Part shown: positions 24,380 to 24,779 of the stretch, piece by piece | Position numbering within the stretch: the first letter of the stretch is position 1 | Layout of the letters: each line of letters starts with the position of its first letter | From: CBDDKW01 sp965230425 | GTDB lineage: Bacteria > Pseudomonadota > Gammaproteobacteria > UBA1113 | Reading direction: 5' to 3' | DNA: 24,779 bases | NCBI GenBank assembly: GCA_965230425.1 | Contig: CBDDKW010000001.1 | Span: 1 to 24,779, forward strand | Translations under genes and position numbers: made by a program | Notes under the pieces: model-generated | Databases searched by the model: none | What the model saw: the letters and a program-made list of their open reading frames with translations, nothing else | Told to the model about the DNA's origin: nothing

Positions 24380-24779
24380 ATGGATGTATTCAATTTACAA
24401 CCTGGAGGCTGTTTAAAGGGCGACTTACAGGTACCAGGTGATAAATCTATCTCGCACCGGGCAATCATGTTTGCCTCTGTGGCTCATGGGATTAGTCATA
24501 TTGATGGCTTCCTCGAAGGCGAAGATTGTTTAGCAACATTACGTGCTTTCAAACAATTAGGTATTAACATTGAAGGTCCTAATCAAGGTGCTGTGACTAT
24601 TCATGGGAGAGGCTTTGCTGGTTTGCATGCATCCTCTCAAGCCATTGATTTAGGTAACTCCGGAACATCCATACGTTTACTCTCAGGCTTATTAGCTGGC
24701 GCAAATATTCAAGCGCAGCTAGTAGGTGATGATTCTTTAATGAAGCGGCCCATGGCCCGTATTGCCAAGCCCCTGCAAG
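24380..24779 (+). CDS. aroA: 3-phosphoshikimate 1-carboxyvinyltransferase, N-terminal part
   Basis: The 5' end of aroA, cut by the window edge after 133 codons. Translation from the ATG at 24380 begins MDVFNLQPGGCLKGDLQVPG and contains DKSISHRAIMFA (phosphate binding), EGEDCLATLRAFKQLG, LGNSGTSIRLLSGLLA (loop with the conserved NSGT) and GDDSLMKRPMARI. It makes EPSP from shikimate 3-phosphate and phosphoenolpyruvate in the cytoplasm, leading to chorismate. The PGDKS form, rather than PGSKS, resembles class II enzymes such as those of Bacillus and Coxiella. AAGGTGA lies about 10 nt before the start. It follows gyrA by 16 nt, whereas many gammaproteobacteria have serC and pheA between the two. 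Confidence 0.95.
   Translation, partial: MDVFNLQPGGCLKGDLQVPGDKSISHRAIMFASVAHGISHIDGFLEGEDCLATLRAFKQLGINIEGPNQGAVTIHGRGFAGLHASSQAIDLGNSGTSIRLLSGLLAGANIQAQLVGDDSLMKRPMARIAKPLQ

Overview
This window looks like chromosome of a moderately low-GC gammaproteobacterium. Supporting signs are a PrkA/YeaH/SpoVR stationary-phase cluster, PepN of the gamma type, a UbiG gene divergent from GyrA, and Thr at GyrA position 83 as in Legionella and Pseudomonas. An orphan protein resembling a secreted effector in style, and palindromic repeats inserted in genes, would fit Legionellales or a related host-associated group, but that placement is inference. No rRNA, tRNA, CRISPR array, transposase or prophage gene was seen.

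Layout. Positions 1-7354 hold a minus-strand operon: addB-like, addA-like, a cytosolic 5'-nucleotidase, and the 5' end of pyrD. Its genes are separated by 1-2 nt or overlap as ATGA. Positions 7355-7810 are a 456-nt non-coding gap with a cluster of DnaA-box sequences. Positions 7811-12538 hold the minus-strand operon prkA-yeaH-spoVR, with a sigma-S-like promoter. pepN (12686-15331, plus) is divergent from it. Next comes a non-coding stretch with three tandem hairpins that appears to encode a small RNA of about 190 nt. It is followed by a truncated ketosynthase remnant and an ABC-2 exporter pair (16108-18093). Two orphan genes follow, of about 100 and 520 aa. A palindromic repeat and a bidirectional terminator separate them from ubiG (minus). 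gyrA (plus) then reads into the 5' part of aroA at the window edge.

How the genes work together. AddA and AddB would form one helicase-nuclease for double-strand break repair. The 5'-nucleotidase and PyrD are nucleotide-metabolism genes carried in the same transcript. PrkA, YeaH and SpoVR are a known co-occurring trio linked to starvation and stationary phase. UbiG (ubiquinone), GyrA (DNA supercoiling) and AroA (chorismate, the precursor of the ubiquinone ring) are housekeeping genes.

Most unusual features: (1) the triple-hairpin RNA candidate at 15407-15600, with three different stems holding almost identical pyrimidine-rich loops; (2) a GC-rich palindromic element of about 106 bp inserted in frame in addA, with a diverged copy at 20591-20698 whose stems differ by compensating changes; (3) a DnaA-box cluster that could be a replication origin or a DnaA-controlled promoter.
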